From Meishania litoralis (GTDB lineage: Bacteria > Bacteroidota > Bacteroidia > Flavobacteriales > Flavobacteriaceae): a stretch of 64,000 nt of DNA. A model generated the notes under the pieces. The model ran no database searches and was not told the DNA's origin. It was given only the letters and a program-made list of their open reading frames with translations. How positions within the stretch are numbered: the stretch's first letter is position 1; each line of letters starts with the position of its first letter. Of this stretch, positions 7,966 to 17,860 are shown in pieces. Both the position numbers and the translations under genes were made by a program. The DNA lies in assembly GCF_042611095.1 (NCBI RefSeq), contig NZ_JBHFPV010000001.1, positions 124,001-188,000 of the forward strand, given 5' to 3'.

Positions 7966-9390
7966 ATGATAAACATGATACGGCCAGACCACAAAGAGGC
8001 ACTTTCAAGTCCAATATTCAAAATAGTTTCAGATGCCGCCCACGAACTTGGGTTGACATGCTATGTTATTGGCGGTTTTGTACGGGACCATTTTTTGGAT
8101 AGGGGAACACCCAAAGATATTGATATTGTGGCCGTGGGCAATGGTATTGATCTTGCCGAAAAGGTGGCTTCAAGGCTTCAAAACAAACCGCAAGTATCGG
8201 TTTTCAAAAATTTTGGAACGGCTATGATCAAACATGGCAATATCGAACTGGAATTTGTTGGGGCCAGAAAGGAAAGTTATCATCGTGACAGTAGAAAACC
8301 CGTTGTTGAGGACGGTACATTGGAGGATGACCAAAAACGCAGGGACTTTACCATCAATGCCCTGGCTCTTTCATTGAACCGAGGAGATTATGGAAATCTT
8401 TTGGATCCTTTCGATGGTATGGGCGATCTTGAAAAAAAAGTGATCCGCACGCCCCTAGAACCCGATATTACCTATTCTGACGACCCCCTGCGCATGATGC
8501 GGGCCATTCGCTTTGCCACGCAATTGAACTTTGAGATCGAATTGAAATCATTACAGGCCATAACAGCGAACAAAGAACGCATCAAGATTGTGTCAAAAGA
8601 ACGCATTGTCGACGAGCTTCACAAAATTCTTGCTAGTCCAAAACCTTCTAAAGGTTTCGCGTTACTTCATAAAACAGAATTACTGCCCTTTATTCTCCCT
8701 GAATTGATTGCACTCCAGGGTATCGAGGAAATTGAAGGACAAAGGCACAAAGATAATTTTTGGCATACTTTAGAAGTAGTCGACAATATTGCCGAGACAA
8801 CGGATAACCTATGGTTACGATGGGCCGCGCTGCTACATGATATCGGAAAGGCCCCGACCAAGAAATTCCATAAAAAAATCGGCTGGACTTTTCATGGGCA
8901 TGAATTTGTCGGTTCAAAAATGGTGTACAAACTTTTTAAAAGGCTCCGTATGCCGCTGAACGACAAAATGAAATACGTGCAAAAAATGGTATTGATGAGT
9001 TCTAGGCCCCAAATTCTATCAGAGGATTTTGTGACCGATTCGGCTGTGCGGCGGCTGGTCTTCGATGCAGGGGAATATGTCGATGACCTGATGACCCTCT
9101 GTGAGGCGGATATTACGACCAAAAATCCGAAAAGGCAGAAGAAGTACAAAAACAACTTCAAACTCGTACGCCAAAAAATCGTCGAAGTAGAGGAAAGGGA
9201 CCATATTCGCAATTTTCAACCTCCGATATCGGGCGAAGAAATCATGGAAACCTTTAGCTTGAAACCATCAAGGGAAATTGGCATAATAAAAGACGCCATT
9301 AAAGAAGCGATCCTTGAAGGTGAAATACCCAATGAATACGATGCCGCAAAAAAATACATGTTGAAAAAAGGAAAAGAACTGGGCCTTTGA
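7966..9390 (+). CDS. CCA tRNA nucleotidyltransferase / poly(A) polymerase family with HD domain
   Basis: 474 residues. The head domain has YVIGGFVRDHFL and the metal-binding DIDIVAVG pair near residues 50-56. RRDFTINALAL and DPLRMMRAIRFATQLNF are the class II CCA-adding/poly(A) polymerase neck motifs. From about residue 265 an HD phosphohydrolase domain follows (HNFWHT-like DNFWHTLEV, then LLHDIGK). This architecture is typical of bacterial CCA-adding enzymes that also trim 2',3'-cyclic phosphate ends. Distinguishing CCA addition from poly(A) synthesis needs experiment; CCA addition is the default in Bacteroidota. Confidence 0.93.
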   Translation: MINMIRPDHKEALSSPIFKIVSDAAHELGLTCYVIGGFVRDHFLDRGTPKDIDIVAVGNGIDLAEKVASRLQNKPQVSVFKNFGTAMIKHGNIELEFVGARKESYHRDSRKPVVEDGTLEDDQKRRDFTINALALSLNRGDYGNLLDPFDGMGDLEKKVIRTPLEPDITYSDDPLRMMRAIRFATQLNFEIELKSLQAITANKERIKIVSKERIVDELHKILASPKPSKGFALLHKTELLPFILPELIALQGIEEIEGQRHKDNFWHTLEVVDNIAETTDNLWLRWAALLHDIGKAPTKKFHKKIGWTFHGHEFVGSKMVYKLFKRLRMPLNDKMKYVQKMVLMSSRPQILSEDFVTDSAVRRLVFDAGEYVDDLMTLCEADITTKNPKRQKKYKNNFKLVRQKIVEVEERDHIRNFQPPISGEEIMETFSLKPSREIGIIKDAIKEAILEGEIPNEYDAAKKYMLKKGKELGL

Positions 9391-9439
9391 CCAAAAGTAT
9401 CCATCAACAGGGCCTTATGCGCAAAATCATTAATTGAGA

Positions 9440-10456
9440 ATGAAAAAAGAGAATAAATCGGTTATCATCTGGCTACTGTCAGGTTGCTTTTTGATATTCG
9501 TTATGGTATTGGTCGGTGGAATAACGCGATTGACGCATTCGGGACTATCCATATCGAATTACAAATTGGTGAGCGGAACCCTACCTCCGATGAACGAGCA
9601 AGAATGGCAAGAGGCATTTGAACTTTACAAACAGTATCCCGAATATCAAAAGCTCAACAACCACTTTACGCTCGAGGATTTTAAAGACATCTACTTTTGG
9701 GAATGGTTGCACCGGGTAATCGGTCGATTTATCGGCCTGGTATTCATCTTTCCGTTCATTTTCTTTTTGATCAAGAAAAAACTTGACAAGGCCACAATTA
9801 AAAAATGCCTTGTACTATTGGTTTTGGGAGGTTTTCAAGGATTTTTGGGTTGGTATATGGTAAAAAGCGGCTTGGTAGACAGGCCCGACGTTTCCCATTA
9901 TCGGTTGGCGGCGCACCTCATCACCGCTTTTTTGACCTTCGCCTATAGTTTGTGGGTAGCCCTTGATCTTATTTATCCCAAGAAAAAAAGGATAGATTCG
10001 GGCATGCGCAATTTAATACGACTCACCTATGCTTTTCTGGTAATTCAGATCATTTGGGGAGCTTTCGTAGCGGGTCTTGATGCGGGCTTTGTACACAACC
10101 ATTGGCCCATGATGAACGAAGGCCAATTGATCCATGAAACCGTTTTCATCGAACAACGGCCTCTGGTCAAAAATTTCGTCGAAGGCCGAAGTGGCGTACA
10201 GTTCATACACCGTTATCTCGCCTATGTAGTAGTTGCGCTTTGTGTGGCCATTTGGTACAGGACAAAAAACCGAACACTAACTTTACTACAGAAAAAAGGA
10301 GTGCGGTGGATATTGATAGTGGTCGCTATGCAATTCGTACTGGGCGTATTCACTTTGATATACGCCGTGCCGTTATGGCTCGGAATTGCACATCAGATAG
10401 GTGCTTTTTTTCTTTTGGCCACGATGACCTACACCTTACATCGTTTTTCCAAATAA
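9440..10456 (+). CDS. ctaA: heme A synthase (COX15/CtaA)
   Basis: 338 residues from ATG 9440; an in-frame TTG two codons upstream is possible. This multi-pass membrane enzyme (about eight hydrophobic segments) oxidises heme O to heme A for aa3-type oxidases. The first segment is followed by VGGITRLTHSGLSISNYKLVSGTLPP, split here by position rather than spacing, and by WEWLHRVIGR with a heme-ligand His near residue 98. VQFIHRYLAY and GIAHQIGAF carry the later His ligands. The order and spacing match the COX15 group of alpha-proteobacteria and Bacteroidota. Confidence 0.94.
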   Translation: MKKENKSVIIWLLSGCFLIFVMVLVGGITRLTHSGLSISNYKLVSGTLPPMNEQEWQEAFELYKQYPEYQKLNNHFTLEDFKDIYFWEWLHRVIGRFIGLVFIFPFIFFLIKKKLDKATIKKCLVLLVLGGFQGFLGWYMVKSGLVDRPDVSHYRLAAHLITAFLTFAYSLWVALDLIYPKKKRIDSGMRNLIRLTYAFLVIQIIWGAFVAGLDAGFVHNHWPMMNEGQLIHETVFIEQRPLVKNFVEGRSGVQFIHRYLAYVVVALCVAIWYRTKNRTLTLLQKKGVRWILIVVAMQFVLGVFTLIYAVPLWLGIAHQIGAFFLLATMTYTLHRFSK

Positions 10457-10480
10457 CGAAGTCGTTTTAACATAATGTCG

Positions 10481-10488
10481 TACCTTTG
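10481..10488 (+). promoter_or_regulatory. candidate -7 box for the pRiA4b ORF-3-like gene
   Basis: TACCTTTG matches TAnnTTTG and lies 23 bp upstream of the ATG at 10512. The -33 region has only a T-rich stretch, not a clear TTG. Confidence 0.45.
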
Positions 10489-10511
10489 CCCTCACCCAAA
10501 AGTTGCGATAA

Positions 10512-11006
10512 ATGATCTATAAAATCAGGATAATTTTGGACGCGGAGGAAGATATTTTTCGAGATGTCGAGATAGAAGCCAGTACCACTATGGAAGATTT
10601 CCATAATGTGATAGCACAATCTTTCGGATTTTTGGGCAATGAGATGGCCTCGTTCTACACTTGTGACGAAAATTGGAACCAAGATGAGGAAATCGCACTT
10701 TTCGACATGAGTGAAAAAGGGTCCGACGTACGTTTGATGAACGAAACTTTTCTTGAAGATGTCATGACCGAAGATTCGCCGAAACTCATATACGTCTATG
10801 ACTTTTTGAGCATGTGGACATTCTTTGTCGAATTGGCCGATATTGTTGAAAAAGAAAGTGGGCAGTCTTATCCAAATTTACTTTTCAGTTTCGGTGAACT
10901 GCCAGAATCGCCTCCTGAAAAAAGGTTTGAGGCCGATCCAAATTTTGACTTTGACGACACCTTTGAAAACTATGACGACCTCGATTTTGATGAAAATTGG
11001 AATTAA
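10512..11006 (+). CDS. plasmid pRiA4b ORF-3 family protein
   Basis: A 164-residue soluble protein. It has the family's start (YKIRIILDAEEDIFRDVEI), the FHNVIAQSFGFL helix, and MASFYTCDENW, followed by a DFLSMWTFFVEL-like segment. The C-terminus is very acidic (about 14 Asp/Glu in the last 25 residues). The family name comes from a plasmid ORF; its function is unknown, although IS1096-passenger proteins share the domain. The next gene, encoding a nucleoid-associated protein, starts 45 bp downstream on the same strand. Confidence 0.85.
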   Translation: MIYKIRIILDAEEDIFRDVEIEASTTMEDFHNVIAQSFGFLGNEMASFYTCDENWNQDEEIALFDMSEKGSDVRLMNETFLEDVMTEDSPKLIYVYDFLSMWTFFVELADIVEKESGQSYPNLLFSFGELPESPPEKRFEADPNFDFDDTFENYDDLDFDENWN

Positions 11007-11051
11007 CAGCCAATTTTCATCATGGTACAGCCCTAACTCCTAACTTAAAAA

Positions 11052-12110
11052 ATGATCAACCTGTATCCCGCCCAAATCGAAAGCATTTCACTTCATCGTG
11101 TGGGCAATAAGAATAAGAACGAGAACGTCTTTCTATCTGCCGAACCATTGGCTCTGAACGACGAGACCACGGCATTGCTAAAAGAGTTTTTTTTCAAACC
11201 TTTTCGCGAGAAAGAGGAGAACTACTACCATTTGACCAACGAAGTCGATGTAGAATTCAACGAGGTCTATAAATTCGTTTCCGAGATTTTTGAAGATACG
11301 GCCAAAGCCCACCAAAATTCCAAAAAATTGGCGACCCATCTGTTCGAGCAATCGAACCACCCGCACATAAAGAGCGGTGAGGTCTACATCGTCTATTTGA
11401 CAGGAATTCTTTTGGACAATCAAAAGACCGATGCCGTCGGAATTTTCAAAAGTGAGCTAAAACATGATTTTTTGGAGTTTGAGGAAAAAGGCAACAATCT
11501 GGATATTGTTATACGCCAGGGCATCAATGTAAATAAACTCGACAAGGGCTGCCTTATTTTCAACCTGAACAAGCAAGAAGGCTATAAAGTGCTATCAGTC
11601 GACAATAACCGCTATGATGCCAAATACTGGTTGACCAATTTTTTGGGGGTAGATGCCTTGGCCGATGAAAATTTCTATACCAAGAATTATCTGAAATTCT
11701 GCCAGAATTTTGCAAAAGATGTTGTGCTACCGGCCGAAGACAAGCAGCAAGAGGTCTTGTTCATGAACCGCGCGGTCAATCACTTTGCAAAGAACGATGC
11801 ATTCGAAGAAAGCAATTTCTTGAACGAAGTCATGGAGAATCCTGAATTGATTCCTGAATTCAAACACTACAAGGTCGAGAAAGGGCCCAAATATAGCATT
11901 GAAGACGTATCGAGCTTTGATATTGCCAACAAGGCGGTTTCAGATGCCCGAAAGAAAATCAAAAACGTTATCAACCTCGATACGAACATCCAGATTAAGC
12001 TCGATTTCATTAATCCGGAATCGGCAGAAAAATTCGTGGAAAAAGGTTGGGACGAAGAGCGGCAAATGTACTATTATCTGGTCTATTTCAATAAAGAACA
12101 GAAGAGCTAG
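11052..12110 (+). CDS. nucleoid-associated protein, NdpA/YejK family
   Basis: 352 residues, the normal family length. The N-terminus (LYPAQIESISLHRVGNKN), SGEVYIVYLTGILLD near residue 112 and the C-terminal IKLDFINPESAEKFVEKGWD match the 37-kD nucleoid-associated protein family, which binds double-stranded DNA in other bacteria. No signal peptide. It is probably co-transcribed with the upstream pRiA4b ORF-3-like gene and converges with the kinase-like gene at 12168. Confidence 0.88.
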   Translation: MINLYPAQIESISLHRVGNKNKNENVFLSAEPLALNDETTALLKEFFFKPFREKEENYYHLTNEVDVEFNEVYKFVSEIFEDTAKAHQNSKKLATHLFEQSNHPHIKSGEVYIVYLTGILLDNQKTDAVGIFKSELKHDFLEFEEKGNNLDIVIRQGINVNKLDKGCLIFNLNKQEGYKVLSVDNNRYDAKYWLTNFLGVDALADENFYTKNYLKFCQNFAKDVVLPAEDKQQEVLFMNRAVNHFAKNDAFEESNFLNEVMENPELIPEFKHYKVEKGPKYSIEDVSSFDIANKAVSDARKKIKNVINLDTNIQIKLDFINPESAEKFVEKGWDEERQMYYYLVYFNKEQKS

Positions 12111-12167
12111 AGTGTTAGTGGTCGTATGTATAGGCAATTCGTTCGGGCTAACCTTACCGCCAACTGA

Positions 12168-13256
12168 TCACCGCCCACCGGGTATTTTATTTTCGATAAT
12201 CTGCTTCATGCTGACATCTTCATAATTTCTTCGAACAAAGCTTAAGGCCAAGTCGAGTACCTCGCCCATATTTTTGCATTTTTTAAAGGCCATATCAAGG
12301 GTCAGCTCATAAATTTGATTCTTGAGCATTTCAATGTTCTCGGGCGTTGAGATTACATCGTTCCTACAGATTTCACGCAGTTTTTTAATGCGGTTGCCCG
12401 AGCTTAAAATTCGTTTTGCGACGATGGAGCGTTCTTCCAATTTGTACTGATCGACCGAATCTCGCAGTAACTTATCGCCCACGAGTTCGACCATCAACAA
12501 ATTTTCCTTAAAAAATTGGGGTCTATATACCTTTAATTTTCCTTCGAAACACTGCTGGTCGAAATCGATTGCCCTAATTTTATAGACTACATGATCAAAA
12601 TCATGGGTAGGAACAATAACATAGTTGTATGAACGCATATCACCCAAAAGCCGAATCATACAACGTTCGTTGAACTTAACGAACTCTTTGGCCAATTGTG
12701 CCTTTTCCGATTCGGTACATTTCGGCAAAAACTCCTTGATGAATACATCGCCAGGTATTCCGGCGATATGTTCTTCGATTAGGGTGTCTTTGTAAACCAA
12801 AAAGTTTAGGTTGTAAGGTGAAAGCATATGTTCCAACTCAAGGCCATAAATACGCGATGCATCCGCTCTCTTCACATAGAAATAGGTGAAATTATCATTG
12901 AGGATGTTCCTGACCTTAATCCGAAAAGGTTTCGAATTTCCGAAAGTACAGTAATCGACGGCATCTACGTTCAAGTATTGGATAATGCTATTACTGCCAT
13001 CTGAATGTAAAATCGAATATACTTTTTTAAGACTTATATCGATTTCTTTCCTATCGAATTCGGAATAATAGACCCTGATCCATAAAGTGTCTTCGTCATT
13101 TGAATCGTAGACGACGACAGAACCGGCAAAACGCAGCAAGTCTTCATAAAAAATGGGAATCTCAATTTTTCGGTTATAATGGTCCAAGTATACATCCAAC
13201 TGCTCATTCACCGGATAGGCAGGTTTCTTTTTCGACATTAAACGCTCCTCGGACAT
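12168..13256 (-). CDS. unassigned protein with a kinase-like active-site pattern
   Basis: 362 residues, no signal peptide or membrane segment. I do not recognise a named family. Near residue 174 LIEEHIAGIPGD looks like the hinge region of aminoglycoside/choline-kinase-like enzymes. Near residue 217 LLGDMRSYNYVIV resembles the catalytic loop (Asp, then Asn five residues later), and near residue 244 IRAIDFDQQ resembles the metal-binding IDFD/DFG-equivalent. The His usually before the catalytic-loop GD is Leu. The first 150 residues are beta-rich and unassigned. The product could be a small-molecule or protein kinase, an AMPylase-like pseudokinase, or unrelated. A second ATG at 13238 is possible. 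It is divergent from the ABC transporter. Confidence 0.6.
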   Translation of the reverse strand: MSEERLMSKKKPAYPVNEQLDVYLDHYNRKIEIPIFYEDLLRFAGSVVVYDSNDEDTLWIRVYYSEFDRKEIDISLKKVYSILHSDGSNSIIQYLNVDAVDYCTFGNSKPFRIKVRNILNDNFTYFYVKRADASRIYGLELEHMLSPYNLNFLVYKDTLIEEHIAGIPGDVFIKEFLPKCTESEKAQLAKEFVKFNERCMIRLLGDMRSYNYVIVPTHDFDHVVYKIRAIDFDQQCFEGKLKVYRPQFFKENLLMVELVGDKLLRDSVDQYKLEERSIVAKRILSSGNRIKKLREICRNDVISTPENIEMLKNQIYELTLDMAFKKCKNMGEVLDLALSFVRRNYEDVSMKQIIENKIPGGR

Positions 13257-13345
13257 ATTCTGAAATTAAATTAAAAACCGTGAATTGTAACAAATTTAGG
13301 CTTTCTTCGTCAAGTAATAACAGACCACCTAAAACAACACCGATT

Positions 13346-14248
13346 TTGGAAAAAATTCTTACGGTGAACAACCTCACCAAAAAATTCGGTTACCTGACCG
13401 CCGTCAAAGACCTTTCATTCAGTATTGAAAAAGGCAACGTCTATGGTATTCTTGGCCCTAATGGAAGTGGTAAATCGACCACCTTGGGCATTGTGCTTAA
13501 TGTTGTGAACCGTACCCATGGCGAGTTTTCATGGTTCGATGGCAGTACTTCGACGCATGAGGCCTTGAAAAAGGTGGGCGCCATCATCGAACGGCCGAAT
13601 TTCTACCCGTATATGACCGCCGTCCAGAACCTAAAACTGGTCTGTAAGATCAAAGAGGTATCGGAAGACAAGATCGAGGAGAAACTTCAGCTCGTAGGAC
13701 TTTTGGACCGAAAGAACAGTAAATTCAGAACCTATTCGCTCGGAATGAAGCAGCGTCTGGCCATCGCCTCTGCCCTATTGAACGATCCCGAAATATTGAT
13801 TTTGGACGAACCTACCAACGGACTGGATCCACAAGGTATTCATCAAATTCGTGAGATCATTAAAAAAATAGCTTCGCAAGGCACTACGATTCTATTGGCA
13901 TCCCATCTTTTGGATGAGGTGGAAAAGGTATGCAGCCATGTGGTCATTCTTCGTAAAGGAGAAAAACTGTATTCGGGATCGGTCGACGGAATGTTGGCAA
14001 GCCATGGGTTCTTTGAACTGAAAACAGATCAGACAGAAAAACTCGAAACGTATTTGGAAGGCAATTCCAATTTCGGTGAAATAAAATCTGAGAACGGTAT
14101 GATCACCGCATTCCTTAAAGAAGAAATGAGCGCTGTCGATTTAAACAAAGCCTTGTTCGAAAAGGGCATTTATCTTTCCCATCTCGTCAAGCGCAAAGAA
14201 AGTTTGGAAGAACAATTCTTGACATTGACCGAAAACCAAGCAAACTAA
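13346..14248 (+). CDS. ABC transporter ATP-binding protein (ABC-2 type)
   Basis: I place the start at TTG 13346 (MEKILTVNNLTKKFG, 300 residues). The frame is open to 13100, but that extension lies antisense to the divergent gene and has no family similarity. Walker A GPNGSGKST is near residue 37, the signature YSLGMKQRL near residue 131, Walker B LILDEPTNGLDP near residue 150, and the H-loop His in LASHLLDEVE near residue 189. All catalytic residues are intact. The product powers the permease encoded 7 bp downstream. The substrate is unknown; the group includes drug and lantibiotic exporters. Confidence 0.92.
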   Translation: MEKILTVNNLTKKFGYLTAVKDLSFSIEKGNVYGILGPNGSGKSTTLGIVLNVVNRTHGEFSWFDGSTSTHEALKKVGAIIERPNFYPYMTAVQNLKLVCKIKEVSEDKIEEKLQLVGLLDRKNSKFRTYSLGMKQRLAIASALLNDPEILILDEPTNGLDPQGIHQIREIIKKIASQGTTILLASHLLDEVEKVCSHVVILRKGEKLYSGSVDGMLASHGFFELKTDQTEKLETYLEGNSNFGEIKSENGMITAFLKEEMSAVDLNKALFEKGIYLSHLVKRKESLEEQFLTLTENQAN

Positions 14249-14255
14249 GAAAACC

Positions 14256-15089
14256 ATGTTACGACTGCTTCAAATAGAATTTATAAAATTATGGAACAAC
14301 AGGGCCAGTAAGGTACTGATCATATCTTACTTCGTTCTGTTGACCTCAATTGCGCTAGTAGCCGCCATAAAGTTCGATATAGGCCCCATCAAATTTCATT
14401 TGGCTGAAATCGGCATTTTCAACTTTCCTTATATCTGGCACTTCAACACCTTTGTCACGGCCTTTTTCAAATTATTTCTTGCCATCGTGATCGTATCGAT
14501 GATGGCCAATGAATATAGCAACAAGACGATCAAACAAAATTTGATAGACGGACTTTCAAAAAAGGAATTCATATTATCGAAATTCTTGACGGTACTCTCG
14601 TTCGCCTTGATCTCGACCCTCTTTGTCTTCGTGGTTTCCTTGATCTTGGGCTTGGTTTATTCAGATTACGATGAGTTATCGATAATTTTTTCCGATTTGG
14701 AGTTTCTATTGGCATTTTTTGTCAAGTTGGTCGGTTTCTTTTCCTTTTGCCTGTTTCTGGGGATTTTGGTCAAACGCTCCGCTTTCGCTTTAGGATTTCT
14801 AATCTTATGGCAGATTTTCGAGGGATTTGTTAGGGGAATGATCCGCTGGAAACTTTTCAACGAAGAAACCACCGATACCATTATGGGTTTCTTTCCATTG
14901 AACTCAATGTGGAATCTTATCAAAGAGCCTGTTACCCGACTGGAAGCCGTACAATCGGTCGCCGACCAGGTCGGCGAACAGATCGTACTTAACTATCGAA
15001 CACATTGGTACGAAATTCTCATCGTTCTTGCCTGGACGGCCATTTTCATCTATTTGTCATATGTTTTGCTAAAAAAGCGCGATTTATAG
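14256..15089 (+). CDS. ABC-2 type transporter permease
   Basis: 277 residues with about six hydrophobic segments (first at residues 20-38, then paired helices around 65-85, 110-135, 150-175, 180-200 and the last at 252-270). MMANEYSNKTIKQNLIDGLSK, here near residue 80, is the cytoplasmic coupling segment typical of ABC-2 permeases. It lies 7 bp after its ATPase gene, so the two form one transporter. The T9SS gene downstream begins 24 bp later and may be co-transcribed. Confidence 0.9.
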   Translation: MLRLLQIEFIKLWNNRASKVLIISYFVLLTSIALVAAIKFDIGPIKFHLAEIGIFNFPYIWHFNTFVTAFFKLFLAIVIVSMMANEYSNKTIKQNLIDGLSKKEFILSKFLTVLSFALISTLFVFVVSLILGLVYSDYDELSIIFSDLEFLLAFFVKLVGFFSFCLFLGILVKRSAFALGFLILWQIFEGFVRGMIRWKLFNEETTDTIMGFFPLNSMWNLIKEPVTRLEAVQSVADQVGEQIVLNYRTHWYEILIVLAWTAIFIYLSYVLLKKRDL

Positions 15090-15113
15090 TATATTGTAGG
15101 GTTGCGAGACCCT

Positions 15114-17822
15114 ATGAAAAAGAAAATTGTAAATACATTGCTTTTCGGTATGCTCTGCCCTGCCCTGCTTTTAGGTCAAGGCGAGACCGACAATTGGTAC
15201 TTTGGCAATGGCGCAGGAATCACTTTTAACGATGATGGCAGCGTTACTCCCTTGACCGATGGTCGAATCAGTACCTTAGAGGGTTGTGCAACGATTTCCG
15301 ACCCACTGGGGGGCTTACTGTTCTATACCGACGGCATTACCGTTTACAATCGCAATCACCAAATCATGGAAAATGGCCAGGGTCTCAACGGCGACCCATC
15401 GAGCACCCAGTCCGCATTGATCGTGCCCAGGCCTGACCATCCGAACCTCTATTACATTTTTACGGTTGACACCTCGGTGTTCGAAGGAGATCCCGATTTT
15501 GGGCTGAACTATTCGGTCGTTGACATATCGGCCGATAACGGTAGGGGGTCGGTTATTGAAAAAAACCGTCGCCTGCTACAAGATTGTTCAGAAAAGGTAA
15601 CGGCAGTTCTCAAAGACTGTAGCGATAGGTCAATTTGGGTAATAACGCTGGCATCGGAAAACGGTACCGACCATATTTTAAATACCTATCATGCCTTTGA
15701 GGTCAATGCGAACGGAGTTATTACTACCTCTGTAAAGTCCACATTTACTGATTTGGCCATCGAGGATCCAAGAGGATATTTAAAATTATCGCCAGACGGT
15801 TCCAAATTGGTGAGTGCCAATGCCAATTTTGGCCTTTATATGTACGATTTTGATGCCACTACGGGCATATTGACCGATCAAGAAAGGATAACTACCTCTT
15901 CGGCGAACAAAAATCCCTATGGTGTCGAATTCTCTCCAAACGGACAGTATCTTTATATCCATTCCTCAAATGATATATTGGGTCCCTCGGGCCACGCCTC
16001 CACTCTATCACAGTATGACCTACGGGCAGGGGATGTTTCGGCATCCGAAGTAGTGCTCGACAGCCGTTCTTTATACCGAGGTGCCCTACAATTGGGGGAC
16101 AATGGCAAAATCTATCGAACATTACCACAAAACTACCTCAACGGGTCTTCATTTCTCGGGGTCATTGAAAACCCTAATGAGAAAGGTCTCGGCGCCAACT
16201 ATGTGCACAACGCGATATCCTTGAGCGGAAGAACCGCTACCCAAGGCCTTCCTCCCTTTATCCAATCTTTTTTCAACAAAATAGACCTTATTGTAAATGC
16301 AGATGGTTCCACATCGAACTCCATGGCCATCTGTGAAAGCGAGGGGTTTATACTTCAGACCGATGAAATTGCCAATGCATCCTATAATTGGGAGAAAGAT
16401 GGCGTGCCTTTGAGCACCACAAGCTCGAATTTTCTGGAAATCAGGAATGCGACCGATGATGATTCAGGACGCTATCGCTTGGTAATTACTTCGCCCGAAT
16501 TGAGCTGCCCGATTATCGGCGAATCTTCGATAGAGATCGTACCTATGCCGACGACGCCGAATTTGATTTTGGAGCAATGCGATGTTTACCAGGATTCGGA
16601 GGACGGTCTGGCCTTGTTGAACCTGAGACAGGTGGAAGCGGAAAATGATTTTGAATACCAATACTTTTTGACCGTAGAGGATAGAATTAACGGAGCACCC
16701 ATTGATGACCCATTACACTTTCTCAATACAGTTCCCTTTGAACAGACTATATATTATAGGGCGGTCAATGATTTAGGCTGTGAAAATATGGGCGAACTTC
16801 AATTGCGGATCAATCCTGTGGTCTTTGGCGAGAATGAGCAAACGACATTTTATAGCTGCGATGAAGACCCTTATGACACAATGCGCATTGGTATTTTCGA
16901 TTTATATGAAATCGGGCAAGCAAACTACCCGAACAATGAGGTCAACTTTTATGAATCTTTGGAAGATGTTTCTTTGGAAAGAAATGAATTACCGCTAACC
17001 TACGCCACGGAAACAAATGTTGTTTATGCCCGTATCGAAAATGCAAACCAATGCCAAGATGTAATCGAGATTTCCCTAGTGGTAAATGCCGCACCCTTCT
17101 TTTCAATGTCAGATAGTTATTTGCTATGTACCAATGACCCTGACCTTACGATAAGCGCGCCTGAAGGATTCGATTCGTACACCTTTTCTAGAATCGAGGG
17201 AGATACCGAAGAGGTTATTTCGACCAATCGTACAACCCCTATTCTTGAAACCGGAGAATACGTAATCGAGGCTGGTTACGAATATTCGACCAATGGCGAA
17301 ACAACATTGTGCACAAATCGTGTCAAATTCAAGGTACTGCCATCGAACAATGCGATAATCGACAATGTTCTTATATCGGACATTTCAAGTAACAATACGG
17401 TGCAAATTGAAGTTGCGGGCGATGGTGCGTATGAGTTCTCGATAGATGGCGACAAATATCAAGACTCAAATTTTTTTGAAAACATCCCTCCGGGATTCAT
17501 AACAATATACATACGTGACAAAAATGGTTGCGGAATTACGGAGGAACTGATATCGGTCGTCGGTTATCCGAAGTTTTTCACACCGAACAATGATGGCTTC
17601 AACGATAATTGGCAGCTTATTGGCGTCGATGGCAGGTTTCGATCAGGTGCTTCCATAGCTATCTTTGACCGATTCGGGAAGCAGGTCGCTGAAATAGATG
17701 CCGGCAGCAAAGGATGGGATGGGACGTTTAATAGCCGAATACTGCCGGCATCCGATTATTGGTTTAAGGCTATTTTGGAAAACGGTAAGGAGTTTAAAGG
17801 ACATTTTACCCTTAAAAGATAG
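15114..17822 (+). CDS. T9SS type B secreted protein with beta-propeller and Ig-like domains
   Basis: 902 residues from ATG 15114 (MKKKIVNTLLFGML), with a Sec signal peptide ending near LLLGQG. Residues 25-400 look like a propeller (NWYFGNGAGITF, FYTDGITVYN, DPRGYLKLSPDGSKL, NPYGVEFSPNGQYLY). About residues 415-480 form an Ig-like domain (YNWEKDGVPL, DDDSGRYRLVI). The last 85 residues are a gliding-motility-associated C-terminal (CHU_C, type B) domain: FFTPNNDGFNDNWQL, then IAIFDRFGKQV, GWDGTFN and HFTLKR. The type B tail directs export by the type IX system to the cell surface. It may be an adhesin or matrix protein; the ligand is unknown. Confidence 0.9.
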   Translation: MKKKIVNTLLFGMLCPALLLGQGETDNWYFGNGAGITFNDDGSVTPLTDGRISTLEGCATISDPLGGLLFYTDGITVYNRNHQIMENGQGLNGDPSSTQSALIVPRPDHPNLYYIFTVDTSVFEGDPDFGLNYSVVDISADNGRGSVIEKNRRLLQDCSEKVTAVLKDCSDRSIWVITLASENGTDHILNTYHAFEVNANGVITTSVKSTFTDLAIEDPRGYLKLSPDGSKLVSANANFGLYMYDFDATTGILTDQERITTSSANKNPYGVEFSPNGQYLYIHSSNDILGPSGHASTLSQYDLRAGDVSASEVVLDSRSLYRGALQLGDNGKIYRTLPQNYLNGSSFLGVIENPNEKGLGANYVHNAISLSGRTATQGLPPFIQSFFNKIDLIVNADGSTSNSMAICESEGFILQTDEIANASYNWEKDGVPLSTTSSNFLEIRNATDDDSGRYRLVITSPELSCPIIGESSIEIVPMPTTPNLILEQCDVYQDSEDGLALLNLRQVEAENDFEYQYFLTVEDRINGAPIDDPLHFLNTVPFEQTIYYRAVNDLGCENMGELQLRINPVVFGENEQTTFYSCDEDPYDTMRIGIFDLYEIGQANYPNNEVNFYESLEDVSLERNELPLTYATETNVVYARIENANQCQDVIEISLVVNAAPFFSMSDSYLLCTNDPDLTISAPEGFDSYTFSRIEGDTEEVISTNRTTPILETGEYVIEAGYEYSTNGETTLCTNRVKFKVLPSNNAIIDNVLISDISSNNTVQIEVAGDGAYEFSIDGDKYQDSNFFENIPPGFITIYIRDKNGCGITEELISVVGYPKFFTPNNDGFNDNWQLIGVDGRFRSGASIAIFDRFGKQVAEIDAGSKGWDGTFNSRILPASDYWFKAILENGKEFKGHFTLKR

Positions 17823-17860
17823 CGGTAAGTTTGAAGATGTCAAGTTTCGAATTTTGTTCA

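Noticed and set aside
13100..13345. 82-codon N-terminal extension of the ABC ATPase
   Set aside because: It lies antisense to the start of the divergent gene, has low-complexity content and no family similarity; TTG 13346 gives a standard N-terminus.
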